64,000 nucleotides of DNA from Hanleya hanleyi. Its lineage: Eukaryota; Mollusca; Polyplacophora; Lepidopleurida; Hanleyidae. The stretch spans positions 45,623 through 109,622 of the forward strand of contig JAVTVY010025023.1 of assembly GCA_036873755.1 (NCBI GenBank), given 5' to 3'. The translations under genes were made by a program, and so were the position numbers. The notes under the pieces were generated by a model, which was given only the letters and a program-made list of their open reading frames with translations, ran no database searches and was not told the origin of the DNA. Below are positions 1 to 11,278 of this stretch, piece by piece. Every line of letters starts with the position of its first letter. Position 1 is the stretch's first letter.

Positions 1-599
1 CAATCTCAACACTAAGACTGTTTCGCTGACTGCTCTGGTCAGGGTTTAATATTAGCTATCCACAGAGGCTTATATATCATGTCACTTCAAACACATTAAG
101 CATGAGAAATTCTCACAAAAATTCAGAATTTGAAAATTGAAAAAAATGTTAGATGGGTTAGAGCAATATTTTGTTAGAATTACTGCAGCTACATGTATGT
201 CTTTCTGCAGCCCTTTTCATTGATTTGGACACTACTTTGTTTATCTAAATCAGTGCACACTAGATGTATCGGGGCAACAAGGAAAGTCATCCGAAAGTCT
301 CAGATATGAAAGCACTACTTGTCTCGCTTGAACATCTTCACTGACCAAGACAGCTACATGTACATCAAAAACCTCTGTTTGCAGCCTTTGCTGAAATGGC
401 CAATGTAATTAGTGGAATGGTGTGGATGAATTGCTGGATTGGAAGAAACAAAAATACGAAGCTGCGCATCTGAAAACCCCTCGGCTCTGGGCGCCAGCCA
501 TTCATAATGTATTCAATTTAAAACAAGACTTCAGGAACACCAAGCAGTCAAGTAACAAATATACAGATTATGAAAAATTTTGCCATTAGAAATGGACTC
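1..599. other. non-coding stretch, presumed Vav intron
   Basis: I see no coding exon, RNA gene or clear repeat here. It lies downstream of the last visible Vav acidic exon, so it is presumably part of the intron leading to the Dbl-homology exons that lie outside the window. Confidence 0.4.
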
Positions 600-1862
600 A
601 AACGTTTCCGTCCAATCAGAGAAACCGGTATTCATTACATAAGTCTGTTGATGCATCGACGATGTATACCAAATTTTACATCGAACATTTGAAAATTATC
701 TGAGATAGAGATCCCTAATGATTTCCCACCACGGTTTCCGTCCAAGCAGAAAAACCAGAACTGTCTATTGATACATCGATGATGTATACCAAATTTTACA
801 TTGAGCACTTGAACCGTATCAGAGATATCGATCATTAATGATTTCGCATAAATTAAAGATGGCCGCCCATCCTTCCCGCCACTCAGAGGAACCGATGTGG
901 TTATTCATTGCAAGTCTCTTGATACATCGATGCTGGATACCAAGTTTCATATAGAACACTGAAATGGTATCAAAGATATATATCATTGAAGATTTTGCAT
1001 AAATTAAAGATGGCCGCCAAGGTTCCGCCCAATCAGAAACGCCAGAACTGTCATTTATCGTAAGTCTATTGATGCTTCGATGATATATACCAAATTTTAC
1101 ATCGAGCACTCGAACAGTATCAGAGATAGAGATCATTAATGATTTTGCATAAATTAAAGATGGCCGCCCATCCTTCCCGCCACTCAGAGGAACTGATGTG
1201 GCTATACATTGCAGATCTCTTGATACATCGATGCTGTATACCAAGTTTCGTATAGAACACTTGAATGGTATCAGAGATATATATCATTGAAGATTTTGCA
1301 TAAATTAAAGATGGCCGCCAAGGTTTTCACCGAATCAGGGAAACTGGTTTGATCATTCCTTTGAAGTTTCTTGATGCATCGATGATCTATACCAAGTTTC
1401 ACACTGAACAGAGAAATGGTACCTAAGATACACAAGATTAATGATTTCGCATAAATTAAATATGGCCGCCAAAGTTTCCAACCAATCAGGTCCAGATTCA
1501 ATAGGGTTCTGGGTCATGAGCATATGGATGTGCAGTGCAAGTTTGGGGTGCCTAGGGTAAATCGTTCTAAAGATATCTTGGTAACAAGAAAGCTGTGATG
1601 GTTTCGCATAAATTAAAGATGGCCACCAAAGTTTCTAACCAGTCAGGTCCAGATTCAATAGGGTTCTGGGTCACAAGCATACGGATGTGCACTGCAAGTT
1701 TGGTGTGCCTAGGGTAAGTCGTTCTGAAGATATCTTGGTAACGAGAAAGGTGTGACGGACAGACGGACAGACGGACGCCCCGACAGACGGACGGACGGAC
1801 AGACGGACAGACGTACATGACGACGACAATACCCTTCGGCCAAATTTTGGCCGAGGGGTAAA
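600..1862. repeat. 150-bp tandem array ending in a GACGGACA-rich tail
   Basis: The phrase AAATTAAAGATGGCCGCC recurs at about 851, 1002, 1152, 1302, 1453 and 1611, a period of 150-151 bp (last step 158). A more degenerate unit precedes them. Each unit also carries a conserved TACCAAATTTTACAT-like segment. The array ends with a GACGGACA-rich stretch (1755-1815) and the hairpin CCTCGGCCAAATTTTGGCCGAGG. A related single unit lies in the same orientation class at 62815-63050. ORFs here are by-products of the repeat. Confidence 0.9.
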
Positions 1863-2312
1863 AAACTGACTGGAGTCAATCAGAATGCACAAGTTTATAT
1901 TCAAACAAATATTTGAACCCAAAGCTCAGAGTTCAAAGTTTTGTCAGATGGCAGATTGCGAAACTCTGAATTACACTGGCCAGTTTTGCCATGGTACAGT
2001 GTAGTTATAGGCTGGAGGTTTACCATGTAGCTGCAGTTAAAAAAATAAATTTAGTGTTTCCTGTAACCATGACAACCCTACATATCAATACAGTTTTATT
2101 TTTTTCTTGATAAAAGATATTTTTTGGTCGATAATGTTCATTTCATATTTTTTTAACAAAAGGGTGCCGTATGCAAAAGGTTTACAGATTCAGAAACAAG
2201 CATTAAAATCCACCCATCTATCAACCCAACTCTTTTCCAGGTTCGTTACAGGAAACAGCAATATTATTGTTAAGGCCTTGGCTAGTGAAGATGTCCTAGA
2301 GGGAGAACTTAC

Positions 2313-2436
2313 TTTTGGAGGTTCTTGTTGCGTTTTTTTCCGAGTACTACAAATTTCCTCATATATTTCGTCATCTTCATCATTATATATAGGAGCATAA
2401 ATGTCCTCATCGTGTTCATCTAGCGTCTCGTTCTCA
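2313..2436 (-). CDS. vav: Vav-like GEF, acidic-region exon E (alternative)
   Basis: This internal exon encodes the acidic regulatory segment of a Vav guanine-nucleotide exchange factor for Rho/Rac GTPases. It contains two tyrosine motifs, DEDIYAPIY and DDEIYEEIC, matching the Vav layout in which Src-family kinases phosphorylate acidic-region tyrosines to release autoinhibition. On the minus strand it is bounded by a ...TTTTCGTACAG acceptor and a GTAAGT donor. It starts in phase 2 and ends in phase 0, exactly like exons C (4966-5059) and D (2567-2678). Joining two of these three would break the frame, so I read them as mutually exclusive. It ends with RKKTQQEPPK, close to exon D's RKKRQHEPPK, so D and E are recent duplicates separated by only a 130-bp intron. 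Family assignment rests on the motif plus the CH exons further upstream. Confidence 0.8.
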
Positions 2437-2566
2437 CTGTACGAAAACGAAACCAAAAATAAAACGAAAACGAAAATAACAAAAAGCTAACCTTCCTATT
2501 TCTGTGTAAATGTACATGTTGACCAGGCTGTGACAGCTGGCGAGCAGGGTCTTCTAACAAACTTAC
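2437..2566 (-). other. 130-bp intron between alternative Vav exons D and E
   Basis: This very short spacer separates two exons with the same phase signature (2 to 0). It contains the donor of D, a pyrimidine-rich tract and the acceptor of E. An intron this short could sterically hinder splicing of D directly to E, which together with the phase clash would enforce a choice. That regulatory reading is inference. Confidence 0.5.
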
Positions 2567-2678
2567 TTTTGGAGGTTCGTGTTGGCGTTTTTTCCTCCTA
2601 TTACAAAGATCTTCATATATTTCGTCATCGTCTTCATTATATACAGTATCATAAAGTTCATCAGGCATCTCATTCTCT
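2567..2678 (-). CDS. vav: Vav-like GEF, acidic-region exon D (alternative)
   Basis: This second alternative version of the Vav acidic exon encodes DELYDTVY followed by DDDEIYEDLC, the closest match in the window to the vertebrate Vav1 arrangement around Tyr160 and Tyr174 (LYDCV then DEIYEDL). The acceptor is ...TTTTCGAACAG with a long T-rich tract, and the donor is GTAAGT. It enters in phase 2 and leaves in phase 0. The intron sequence just before it (GGTTTCGTTTTCG) is shared with exon E, which supports a local tandem duplication of exon plus flank. The acidic run and basic tail (NRRKKRQHEPPK) lead toward the Dbl-homology domain encoded outside the window. Confidence 0.82.
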
Positions 2679-3189
2679 CTGTTCGAAAACGAAACCAAAA
2701 AAGCAAAACAAAAATAACAAAAAAAGCTAGCAACAAAAACAACAACAATGGTTCAACATAAAACTAGAACTAAAGGGAACTGAAGCCATCTGTAAAACAA
2801 ATGTGAACAGGAGACACATATTAATTGAAGCACAATTAGTGATTAGTGACAATGGAATATGGGATAGTGCATTTTTGTACATTGTTGTACATTTTTGTAC
2901 ATTGTTGTACATTGTTGTACATTCTCGCTCACCATTTTTGGTAAACCCTCTAATAATTCAATCATCCTATCAACATTCTTTCAGCTTCAGAATGTAACTT
3001 CTCTAATATTTTATCATTAGAACCAGATTCTCCCCTAAAAGTATTAGAGTGATATGATTCATCAGAACAGCAAGTTGGTGAAATGTTCATAAAAATATCA
3101 TTTATTTCATCCTGAATTTAACGGGTGAAGTAAATTAAATATATAGGCCGATCAAATTAGAATCCCAACCAGAATTTTTTTGGATCTCA

Positions 3190-3512
3190 ACGATACCAAA
3201 CGTGGATTACAACCATACTAAATTTGGATATCAACCCTGCCCAATTTGGATCACATCCCTACCTAATTTGGATCACAACCATGCCCAATTTGGATCACAA
3301 CCATGCCCAATTTGGATCACAACCATGCCCAATTTGGATCCCAGCGCTGTCCAATTTGGATCACAACTCTGCCCAATTTGGATCAGCCCTGCCCAATTTG
3401 GATCACAAACATGCCCAATTTGGATCACAACCATGCCCAATTTTGATCACAGCCCTGCCCAATTTTGATCACAGCCATGCCCAATTTGGATCACAACGAT
3501 ACAAAATTTGGG
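3190..3512. repeat. 22-bp minisatellite
   Basis: About 14 degenerate copies of CCCAATTTGGATCACAACCA(TG) lie head to tail. Two long plus-strand ORFs cross it (3202-3468 and 3224-3571), but their proteins are only translations of the repeat (PIWITTMPNLDH), so no gene is called. Confidence 0.9.
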
Positions 3513-3594
3513 GGTTGACTGATTGTTACTGGAGTAATTGGATTATTCTAACTGCACAGCAATCATTATAATAATTCAATGAAACAATTGTCCT

Positions 3595-3985
3595 GAAGCC
3601 TGATGATGTAGGCCCCCTACATCCATGACAAAAAAATCCCATTTCTATCCTTTGATGCAATGCAGGCCCTCCAACATCCATGACAATTAAATGGCTGGTG
3701 ATTAGCCTGTCACCTCCCTCATGTAACATGACATCAACTTAACTACCAGCACGAGGTCCTTGGACTGGCAGTCAGAAGAGCAAGCTTTAATTTGGTTTAT
3801 TATGGGTTACATATAGGACTTCAGGCATTGCGGCACATTTACTTTGCATTGACCATGACAATTTAATTGGTTTCGTGTTACATAAGCGATGTTACATTTC
3901 TGGATGAGTGTTCACGTGCCATACACAATTCATCACATGACTCAGAGAGATAATACGTCGTCAGGGGTTGGGACCATTGAAATGC
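3595..3985 (-). repeat. interspersed repeat, inverted relative to 18940-19350
   Basis: This segment is a diverged reverse complement of 18940-19350. Matching landmarks include GACAGGCTAA, AAATTAAAGCTTGCTCTTC, the GATGTTACAT/ACATCGCTTATG segment and the GGGACCATT block. It is therefore a dispersed element about 400 bp long. I see no terminal repeat or target duplication, so its class is unknown. Confidence 0.7.
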
Positions 3986-4125
3986 AAATACTCCCAAATT
4001 TGGTCTCTAATCTTGATGAGTCAGTCACTCTAATAAATATGGTCACCCCTTAAATATAGGGAAACTACATAGATATGGTCCTGTTTTGTATCCTTTCTTC
4101 AATTTCGATTCTAATCTCAATGTTT

Positions 4126-4180
4126 GAGGAGAGGGGAGGGGAGGAGAGGGGAGGGGAGGGGAGGGGAGGAGAGGGGAGCA
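4126..4180. repeat. GGGGA-type low-complexity tract
   Basis: Short GAGGGGAGGGG units run head to tail. The minus-strand ORFs that cross it encode PSPPLPSP repeats and are not supported as genes. Confidence 0.85.
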
Positions 4181-4965
4181 GTTTCCTCTGATTGAATTAT
4201 TAGAAAGTTTTCCATAATCATTTTGAATGTACAACTTGAAATAATAATGCAGGTGTTCAAATGCTGAAATGAAATCACAGAAAAATGAACACTCAAATGA
4301 TAATCCCCAACACTGGATATCTGCACTCCAATGTTTGTTGAGGAAGCCATGCAAACACCTGCAAACAACAACATCAATGTTACAGTACATCAGGAAACTG
4401 GGGAAAGTACCCATTCATGGTTTCAGTCAGGATACAAACATCTGTCCAAGGATTTTAAAAAAAAATAGTTTATTTGTGCAAATATTATACATCACCAAAT
4501 TACCTTGCCTATCCACCTATTATTTCCCATCACAGACATGTTCAATTAATAGGTTGTCCATGTACAAAAAAAAACCCTTATAACAAGTTTTTGGCTCATG
4601 ACCAGATGCAAGTTCGATGTAAATTTGGTGAGACTAGGCAGAGTTATTCCCAAGATATGGCATCAGCGAGAAATTGTGAGGTACCAACAGATATGCAGAC
4701 AGACAGATTTACATGAAGATGACGTTGAATGTACCTGTTGAACATGTCTGAGGGATAAAAGTTAAAGTGAAGACAAATAATAATTCTACATCTACTGTTT
4801 CAAAACAAGGTGAACCACCAGCTGTGCATGACACTTCATGAACTGCAGAAAATAAATCAAACTGAGTGAACGCATACACATAAGACATCCATGCCGATGA
4901 CCACAACATAAATTGTGACATTCCATGACAACAGTCAGTGGTGGGTGACCCAACGGATGGTCTAC
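4181..4965. other. Vav intron, no gene seen
   Basis: This is intron sequence between exons C and D. A stretch around 4600-4720 resembles the repeat tails seen elsewhere in the window (AGATATGGCATC..., then a GACAGACAG run). No coding exon with credible splice sites was found. Confidence 0.4.
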
Positions 4966-5059
4966 CTGGTCGGCAGTGGGTCTTAATGCACAAAGATCAT
5001 CATAGATTTGGTCCTCCCCTTCTTGGACGACTCCATCGTAAATGAAATCTGGACACTCG
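4966..5059 (-). CDS. vav: Vav-like GEF, acidic-region exon C (alternative)
   Basis: This third alternative acidic exon of the Vav gene encodes ECPDFIYDGVV and then EGEDQIYDDLC, the same two-tyrosine layout as exons D and E but more diverged. The acceptor is ATTATCTTGCAG and the donor GTAGAC. It enters in phase 2 and ends in phase 0 (94 bases), so it can replace D or E but cannot be joined to them in frame. Its C-terminal part (ALRPTADQ) lacks the RKK basic tail of D and E, so isoforms using C would differ in charge just before the Dbl-homology domain. The exon lies about 2.3 kb upstream of D. Confidence 0.78.
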
Positions 5060-6619
5060 CTGCAAGATAATCGACAAGTTATCATTATTTCACAAATTCA
5101 GAAACTCAAGGTACATGCTGTGCATCTGATCCCATAATCCATTGTAGTCAGTATATCTGATGAACATGCAAATACAGTATGACAAAATTGTCCCAATTCT
5201 ACCGCCTACACTATGTATAAGGGAGATTACTCAACTCTATTGATATCCTGAAAATGCAAGGCAGGTAACTTCGAATTTGAATCCTGGAAACATTCATTGG
5301 ATTGAGCTTTGTGTTGATCGATTGGTTTTATTTCTTTGAATTCCATTTTAATATTAATATATGTGTATATCTATATTGTGTCACAGGCACAAGGCAAGTT
5401 TATTGTACTGGTTCCATGTAAAGAATAGTGGTGGGTCATGTGACCCTATCTGTGATTACAAAGGATCTTGATTTGTGAATTTTTTCACCTCCCAAGCCAC
5501 CGGATTGGGTGATAATCAAAGTCTAAAATAGATCACACATCTATTTTAGATAGCCTTTAGATAGCCCTGATGTCAGATAATAAATATCCTCTGATATTAT
5601 ATTTGAGTTTGCTGAGATTTTTGTTCACAATATAAAATGCCATTTCAGAGCTACATGAATAAAGCCGTTTCATACAATGCAATATGAGCTAGACAATTAT
5701 TACTTCTTTTCACAAATTCTACATGCGAATACACTGTGTGTAGCTTTGACCTGAATACATGGAGAACAAATGATGACCTAATTTCCATTTCCCAGCCAAT
5801 AATTAAAATCCAATTAACATGAAGTGAGTATTCCGGTTAATTTCCGTGTCATAGCGGTACACGTGTATGGTAACAGTGCTCACTCTCATTTATGTGATAA
5901 CCACTTCATTATCTCATCATGATTATAAACAGTACATATATCGTTAAGTACCAAATAAACTTCGCATCTGGAAGGCTTTATTCCTGTCAGTAGGTCAGGT
6001 TCTGAATAAGCATTTACAAAAATGTTCAGTCATTTCTCAGAATTTGATCAGACATAATGCTTCAAATTAAGTCGGAAAAGTATATTTGATCAAAAAAGGC
6101 CAACTTTTGATCAGACATATCTAATGTCTAACTGCTATTTCCTCTTACATGTACATGTAGGTGCGTAACCTGATCCTGCGGATTGTTTGTACAATTTATG
6201 TCACAATTTGCTCCCTCAATCACATCATTTATCATACATGTAAATCGCCAAATTTTATATTGCTTCCATTTCTTGCGAGTCAATTAACTCCTACATTAAA
6301 GGGCCTTATATTTCTAGAGGAATAAATCTATAGGGAAACATGCCATCCATGAAAAGGACAGAATTAAGTCTAGGTGTATAAGAATGAAAACCCGAGCGGT
6401 CCATGTCTCCCGCCGTCTATACCATAGACAGTATGAAAGGTTTATAAAAGGTTGTATTTAAATTTGCACATTAAATGATGGGAAATGTTGTGTATTGGGT
6501 GTTTAAAGCATTTGTTATATTATCCGTGAACTGAAAAGAAATTGTTTGACAGTTTTAATGAAGAAATGGAGTTGTTTTGAAATATGAGATAGTTTAGTTC
6601 TGAAATGTAAACAGTGTGA
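5060..6619. other. Vav intron, no feature seen
   Basis: This is about 1.5 kb of AT-rich intron between exons C and B. I found no exon, inverted repeat or tandem array that I could support. Confidence 0.4.
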
Positions 6620-6639
6620 AATATTGCTACTCTTATATC

Positions 6640-7165
6640 GAATGTCAGTTGGTGAAATCGTTCTTCAGTTATTAAAGTCACAAGCTCAGAATGGTCGAAT
6701 TTGGGGTCCAGGCCATGGCGGCCAAATAGGATTATGTAGATGGGTGAAAAACAATCCCAGCCATCGTCTCACTCATATCAAACCACTGTCCAAGACTGAA
6801 GTCAATCAGACAAATTATTTTTTATTGCAGTCACAAGCTTATGTAGCATACAATAGCGATCAAAGCCATGGCAGCCATATTGTATTACACAGGTTACCAA
6901 AAAACAATGCCGACCATTCTGTCACTCATACCGACACACTGTCCAAGTTTGATGTCAATCGGATAAAATGTTTTTGAGTTATGGCAGTCACAAGCTTAGA
7001 TAGCATGACTGAATAGGGTCAAGGCCTCAGCGGCCGTGGCAGCCATATTGGATAACCCAGGTTGAAGAAAAACAATCCCAGCTGTCCTCTCACTCATACG
7101 AACCCACTGTGAATCAGACAAATAGTTTTTGAGTTATTGCAGTCACAAGGAAAGTGCGACGGAAT
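6640..7165. repeat. three tandem units of about 165 bp
   Basis: Three copies share GCAGTCACAAGCTTA, CATGGC(A/G)GCCA, AAAAACAATCCCAGCC, TCTCACTCATA and CCACTGTCCAAG landmarks. The third copy is interrupted and shortened. The 117-residue plus-strand ORF at 6624-6977 is a translation of this repeat. Confidence 0.85.
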
Positions 7166-9060
7166 GACTGAATGACAGAATAACGTATGGATCAAATCCC
7201 TAAGTCCCCTTCTGATGTCCGGCTGGGGACAATAAAAAAAGCAAAAGATGGAATCTTTGTGCTAAAAGAAATACTGCTCGTCAAGTGGTACATCAAATGG
7301 CTTGTGACAGAGAAACAAAAAGGGGAGGAAACTCTGCTTGCATAATAAGGCCACACTTCTTTAACATGTACATGTATCTGGATGCCAAAATTACCTACAA
7401 CAAAAACACTGTGGAGTTGTGGGATTGAAGACAGGAAAGATGACATCTGTAATAAAGAACGTCTTTAGCAAAAACATGAATATTGGGGGGAGGGGGGTGG
7501 TGGTTGATAAGTGGACACTGGAGAACATGTCTGTTCTGTGTCACCATAATTTTGTAATTTGTCTGACTGGTTCGCATGATTAAATTCATGAAAGGGAAAA
7601 AGTAATATCTTAATATCTCAGCAGAGCAGTTCACTAAATCTACACTGTCAGACAATTCATAAGCCACAGTTCAGATTTATTCCATGGAGTATACTGAAGA
7701 ATTCCTAGCGGCAATTTTGAATGAGACCAAGACTTGTACAATACATTTCAAGGTTCCACAGAATACCCCCTGCTCACTTTGCCTGAAATTATACCCAGAA
7801 GCTATGTAAAGAATCATTTGATATTTTTTTCCACAAATGATATTAAAATAGGATTTTTTAGCACAATAAAAAAGATATGGTGGAAAACCTATTGACCCAT
7901 GAGGTCAGGGTCTAATTATGACCCAAGTTTTACTGTAAATCTGATGATGTGAGGCTGAATACAATAAATCTCTAGCTTCATAGCCACTCTTTTTTAAATA
8001 AGGCCATTGTCACTTAATTAGTTGTTTAGCATGACCAGCCCTCGTCTATATTTTGAGGACAAATAATTAAAATAGATGAAGGATTACATGTAACATTTTC
8101 ACGAGTAAAACTTGCTTATTTTCTTCGTATTCGTAAACAATTGGTTTGCAATTTAATAATTAATAATAAATAATTATAGCATCTAGTATGTATATTAAAA
8201 ACATCAAGGGCATGCTAAACAACAAATCAAGCCTGAAGGATGAGGGAGTGAGATTTTTTTTTCTAATCTTTTTTTTTTTTCTCCACAGACCAAAACCTAT
8301 AGATCAGGCTAACCGTTGCAATAGTTCAATATAATTTGCATGTAACAAACAATGTTGTTTGAGTTACTTGAAGAGCCAGCCTTCAACAATACCATTTCCC
8401 ACAACTAAAAACAAGACTTCAAATTTAAAGATGTAATCAGCCTCAAATCTGGGCTGAAATCGATGTCTTTCAAATTCATCGAAAGTGACATATGTTACAA
8501 CAGGTACAAAATGAAACACATTTGACCACAAAAAACTAAACTTGTTTCTATCATTCATGAGAAAATGGAAGGAATTGATCTTTAAAAATAAATGGCATGC
8601 CGTTTATTTTTTCACGGCCATGTCAACAAGCGTATACACGTATGGTGCATTCTATCAACGTATGCTATGCGACATTACTGAACCGTAGGCACGAGCCATG
8701 ACGTTATTCCATGGCTGCAGCTGTGCAGCATTCAGATTCGTGAAGATCGCTACGTCACTCATATGTCACGCAGTGACGTCATTTTCCTCTCCGCGTACAA
8801 CACACACTCAATGGCGAGACAGAAAAGCCATCGAAGCGGGCAAAGTTACAAATTTCTCTGACAAGATATTCTTGCATTCATTGCATATGATGATCCCACT
8901 ATCATCAAATATAATACATATGATGCTTTGGTAATCTTCCCTGCTGAAAAAACGCACAGGGGAGAGTTTACAAAATCCATCGGTTTTGAGGCTGACTCAA
9001 TGTCCAAGAACATTAATTTGACAAAACTTTCGCAAAAGAAATGTGTAAATATATATATTT
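7166..9060. other. Vav intron, no gene seen
   Basis: AT-rich sequence with homopolymer T runs (8259-8281). Small ORFs occur on both strands, but none has domains or splice context that I recognise. Confidence 0.4.
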
Positions 9061-9065
9061 TGTCG

Positions 9066-9265
9066 GCAATAAAAAGGCCTGATGTGGCAGTAAAAAGGCC
9101 TGATGTGGCAATAAAAAGGCCTGATGTGGCAGTAAAAAGGCCTGATGTGGCAGTAAAAAGGCCTGATGTGGCAATAAAAAGGCCTGATGTGGCAGTAAAA
9201 AGGCCTGATGTAGCAGTAAAAAGGCCTGATGTGGCAGTAAAAAGGCCTGATGTGGCAGTAAAAAA
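9066..9265 (+). repeat. 21-bp minisatellite reading VKRPDVA in one frame
   Basis: Nine to ten copies of AAAAAGGCCTGATGTGGCAG(T) differ almost only by G/A at one site. Because 21 is a multiple of 3, a plus-strand frame (8928-9386) reads a perfect heptapeptide VKRPDVA array and the minus strand reads LLPHQAF. It lies inside a Vav intron. The flanking residues show no domain, so I call a repeat and not a gene, while noting that the frame is kept without a stop. Confidence 0.85.
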
Positions 9266-9855
9266 AGATGTGGCAATGCCTGTGAAGCTAGAAATTTATT
9301 TAATTCAGTCTAAAGTTACGGCAGAGATTATACAGTTACATGTATTTAAAATTGTACAAAACTGCATGAATCCACGATATGATTGATGTTGGAATAGGGT
9401 TATCATTTTTCAAATGGATGGGTTTTTGCAGCATTCAGGCATGTCAGTTGAATGCGACAACTCCCAACTGAAAATTCATGCAAACATCACACGGCTACCC
9501 TATTTCTTCTAATTATTCAGATGGCAGAACTTAACTTCAGGCTTCTTTGGAGAGAAATTCTGCAAACATTCTACAAATTTCACTAGCTATCTTTTCAGTT
9601 CTTGGGATAAATAACATATCCATGTCACAGTATTTAACCTCAGTTGACATGAAGATGGATTTTTTCTGCTTCCAATTAAAAAATGCTGTTCGAAAAATTA
9701 GAAGAAATAGGGTACATCCAGGTTTAGATACAGATTGAAATACAATATGGGTGTGAACCATTCATAATAATGAGTATTTTTATTCACTTTCGCATTATAT
9801 CAAATTTATCTTATGTATTATTTGAAACGTTCTACTATCAACTATATGTACTTAC
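9266..9855. other. Vav intron, no gene seen
   Basis: Short intron stretch between the 21-bp array and exon B. No exon or repeat recognised. Confidence 0.4.
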
Positions 9856-9933
9856 GAAGCCCAGTTTGAAAGATTGCCATAGATTTCGTCGTCCTCATAT
9901 TTATACGCCGGCACAGAGTCCGGAGGAAAACCA
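9856..9933 (-). CDS. vav: Vav-like GEF, acidic-region exon B (cassette)
   Basis: This 78-bp exon encodes GFPPDSVPAYKY followed by EDDEIYGNLSNWAS. The EIYGNLSN motif matches vertebrate Vav1 around Tyr142 (DIYSGLSD), the first regulatory tyrosine after the CH domain. The acceptor is TCTGATTTTAG and the donor GTAAGT. It starts and ends in phase 2, so it is a symmetric cassette that can be included or skipped without changing frame. It shares its opening GFPPD with exon A, showing that A and B arose by exon duplication. It sits 74 bp from exon A. Confidence 0.82.
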
Positions 9934-10006
9934 CTAAAATCAGAACGTAAGGCGAGGTCAGGGGAGACAACTATACTAAAACACAAGAACAACAGCGAGA
10001 ACTTAC

Positions 10007-10075
10007 GCAGCAATGTCCTCCAAGGTATTGTAATAGTCGTGATCGTGTAGCTGCCTATTATCAGGTGGGAAGCCG
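10007..10075 (-). CDS. vav: Vav-like GEF, acidic-region exon A (cassette)
   Basis: This 69-bp exon encodes GFPPDNRQLHDHD then YYNTLEDIA. Acceptor TTTTCTATAG and donor GTAAGT are both good. Start and end phases are 2, as in exon B, and both begin GFPPD, so the pair are paralogous cassettes. The tyrosine here is doubled (DYYNTL), unlike the single tyrosine of B. The preceding CH exon ends in phase 2 with ...KGI plus AG, so either A, B, both or neither can follow it in frame. Confidence 0.78.
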
Positions 10076-10473
10076 CTATAGAAAAGAGAAATGAGAAAAA
10101 GGGCATGGGTACAGCTCTGGGTGGTTATATGCATTATGGTGCGTACACCCATTCTCATAGAATCATAGGCTGTACTCCCGGTCATTGACAAAAGAACCTC
10201 TGGTTGATCCTCTTGATAGCTGGCATGTAGGCAGTTTCCTTAATAAATAATAGTGATTGACATGGAGTAAGTTATTGGGGATGTTAAATAGACCTTGCTT
10301 TTGGCAAAAATGTTGTAGTTGTTATGTTTGATACTTTCCGGGGAATTGACTGTCTGAATTAAGAATGTCAGACAAGTACAGTAATCTTCATGTACATGTA
10401 ACCATGGTAACCTGTATTTCCAGAAATTGCGACAAGCAGCTCACAAAAGTTAAAAGTCCATGAATCCTGCAAA

Positions 10474-10912
10474 TGGCCATTCCACTGTAGTCCAAGTTAA
10501 TCCCTGGACGATGCGGTCTTGTCCAGGTGTCGGCAACACTGGTGCACAGCATGTGGGCAATTGGGATCTTCGGGTTATTCACTTGATCTCTCCTCCATGT
10601 TTATAACATGGAACAGGTTTTTTCAACTATTTATAACTAGTGTAAATATGATAATATGGATAAAATATTCCCACCATTCCAAGAAAAGATTAAGAAGCTT
10701 ACATTTATGATAACCCTGGCAACCTCGGGTCGAAAATATACGAGTTATGATCAGTTGAAAAACTCACTCCGTGTTAGAAATATAGGGGAGAGGTCAAGAG
10801 AACAACCCGAAGCTCACGGTGGCCCACATGCTGTGCACCAGTGTCACCAACACCGGGGCCAGACAGCATTGCCCAGGAATTAACTTGAAGTATGATGAGA
10901 ATTGGCCATTAG
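10474..10912. mobile_element. foldback element with arms of about 127 bp
   Basis: The segments at about 10474-10600 and 10786-10912 are diverged reverse complements of each other. Landmarks are AATGGCCA, CAAGTTAAT(C/T)CCTGG, ACACTGGTGCACAGCATGTG and CTTCGGGTT. The unpaired middle is about 185 bp. Several ORFs here are mirror translations of the arms. No target duplication was resolved. Confidence 0.65.
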
Positions 10913-11278
10913 ACACAATATCACAGCATCCACATCCAGCAAGTTCAGTTGTGACTTTGTTCTTACTCCATTCCAACACTGATCATTCAAGAAACCTACT
11001 TCACAATCAGAGGTTCTCATGCTGACAATAGCAATAAACAGCCATGATAATAAGAAATGCTAAAAGCACGAATTAATGGTCATTTCAAAGTTTTAACGTG
11101 ACAGCTAAGCTCAGTGTGCATCATTAGGCAAATCTGTCAATGAACGTGAAAATACAGGCCAGAAAGTTTCAATAGGATTAATACAAACAAAGAGGACAAT
11201 CTTGGTCAGTTGACAGGATAAGAAACATGTTAGCAGTTCAAGCAGATATTAGCAGTGGTGTTAAAAATAAGATATGTC

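Noticed and set aside
3202..3571. Two long plus-strand ORFs
   Set aside because: They are translations of the 22-bp minisatellite in two frames.
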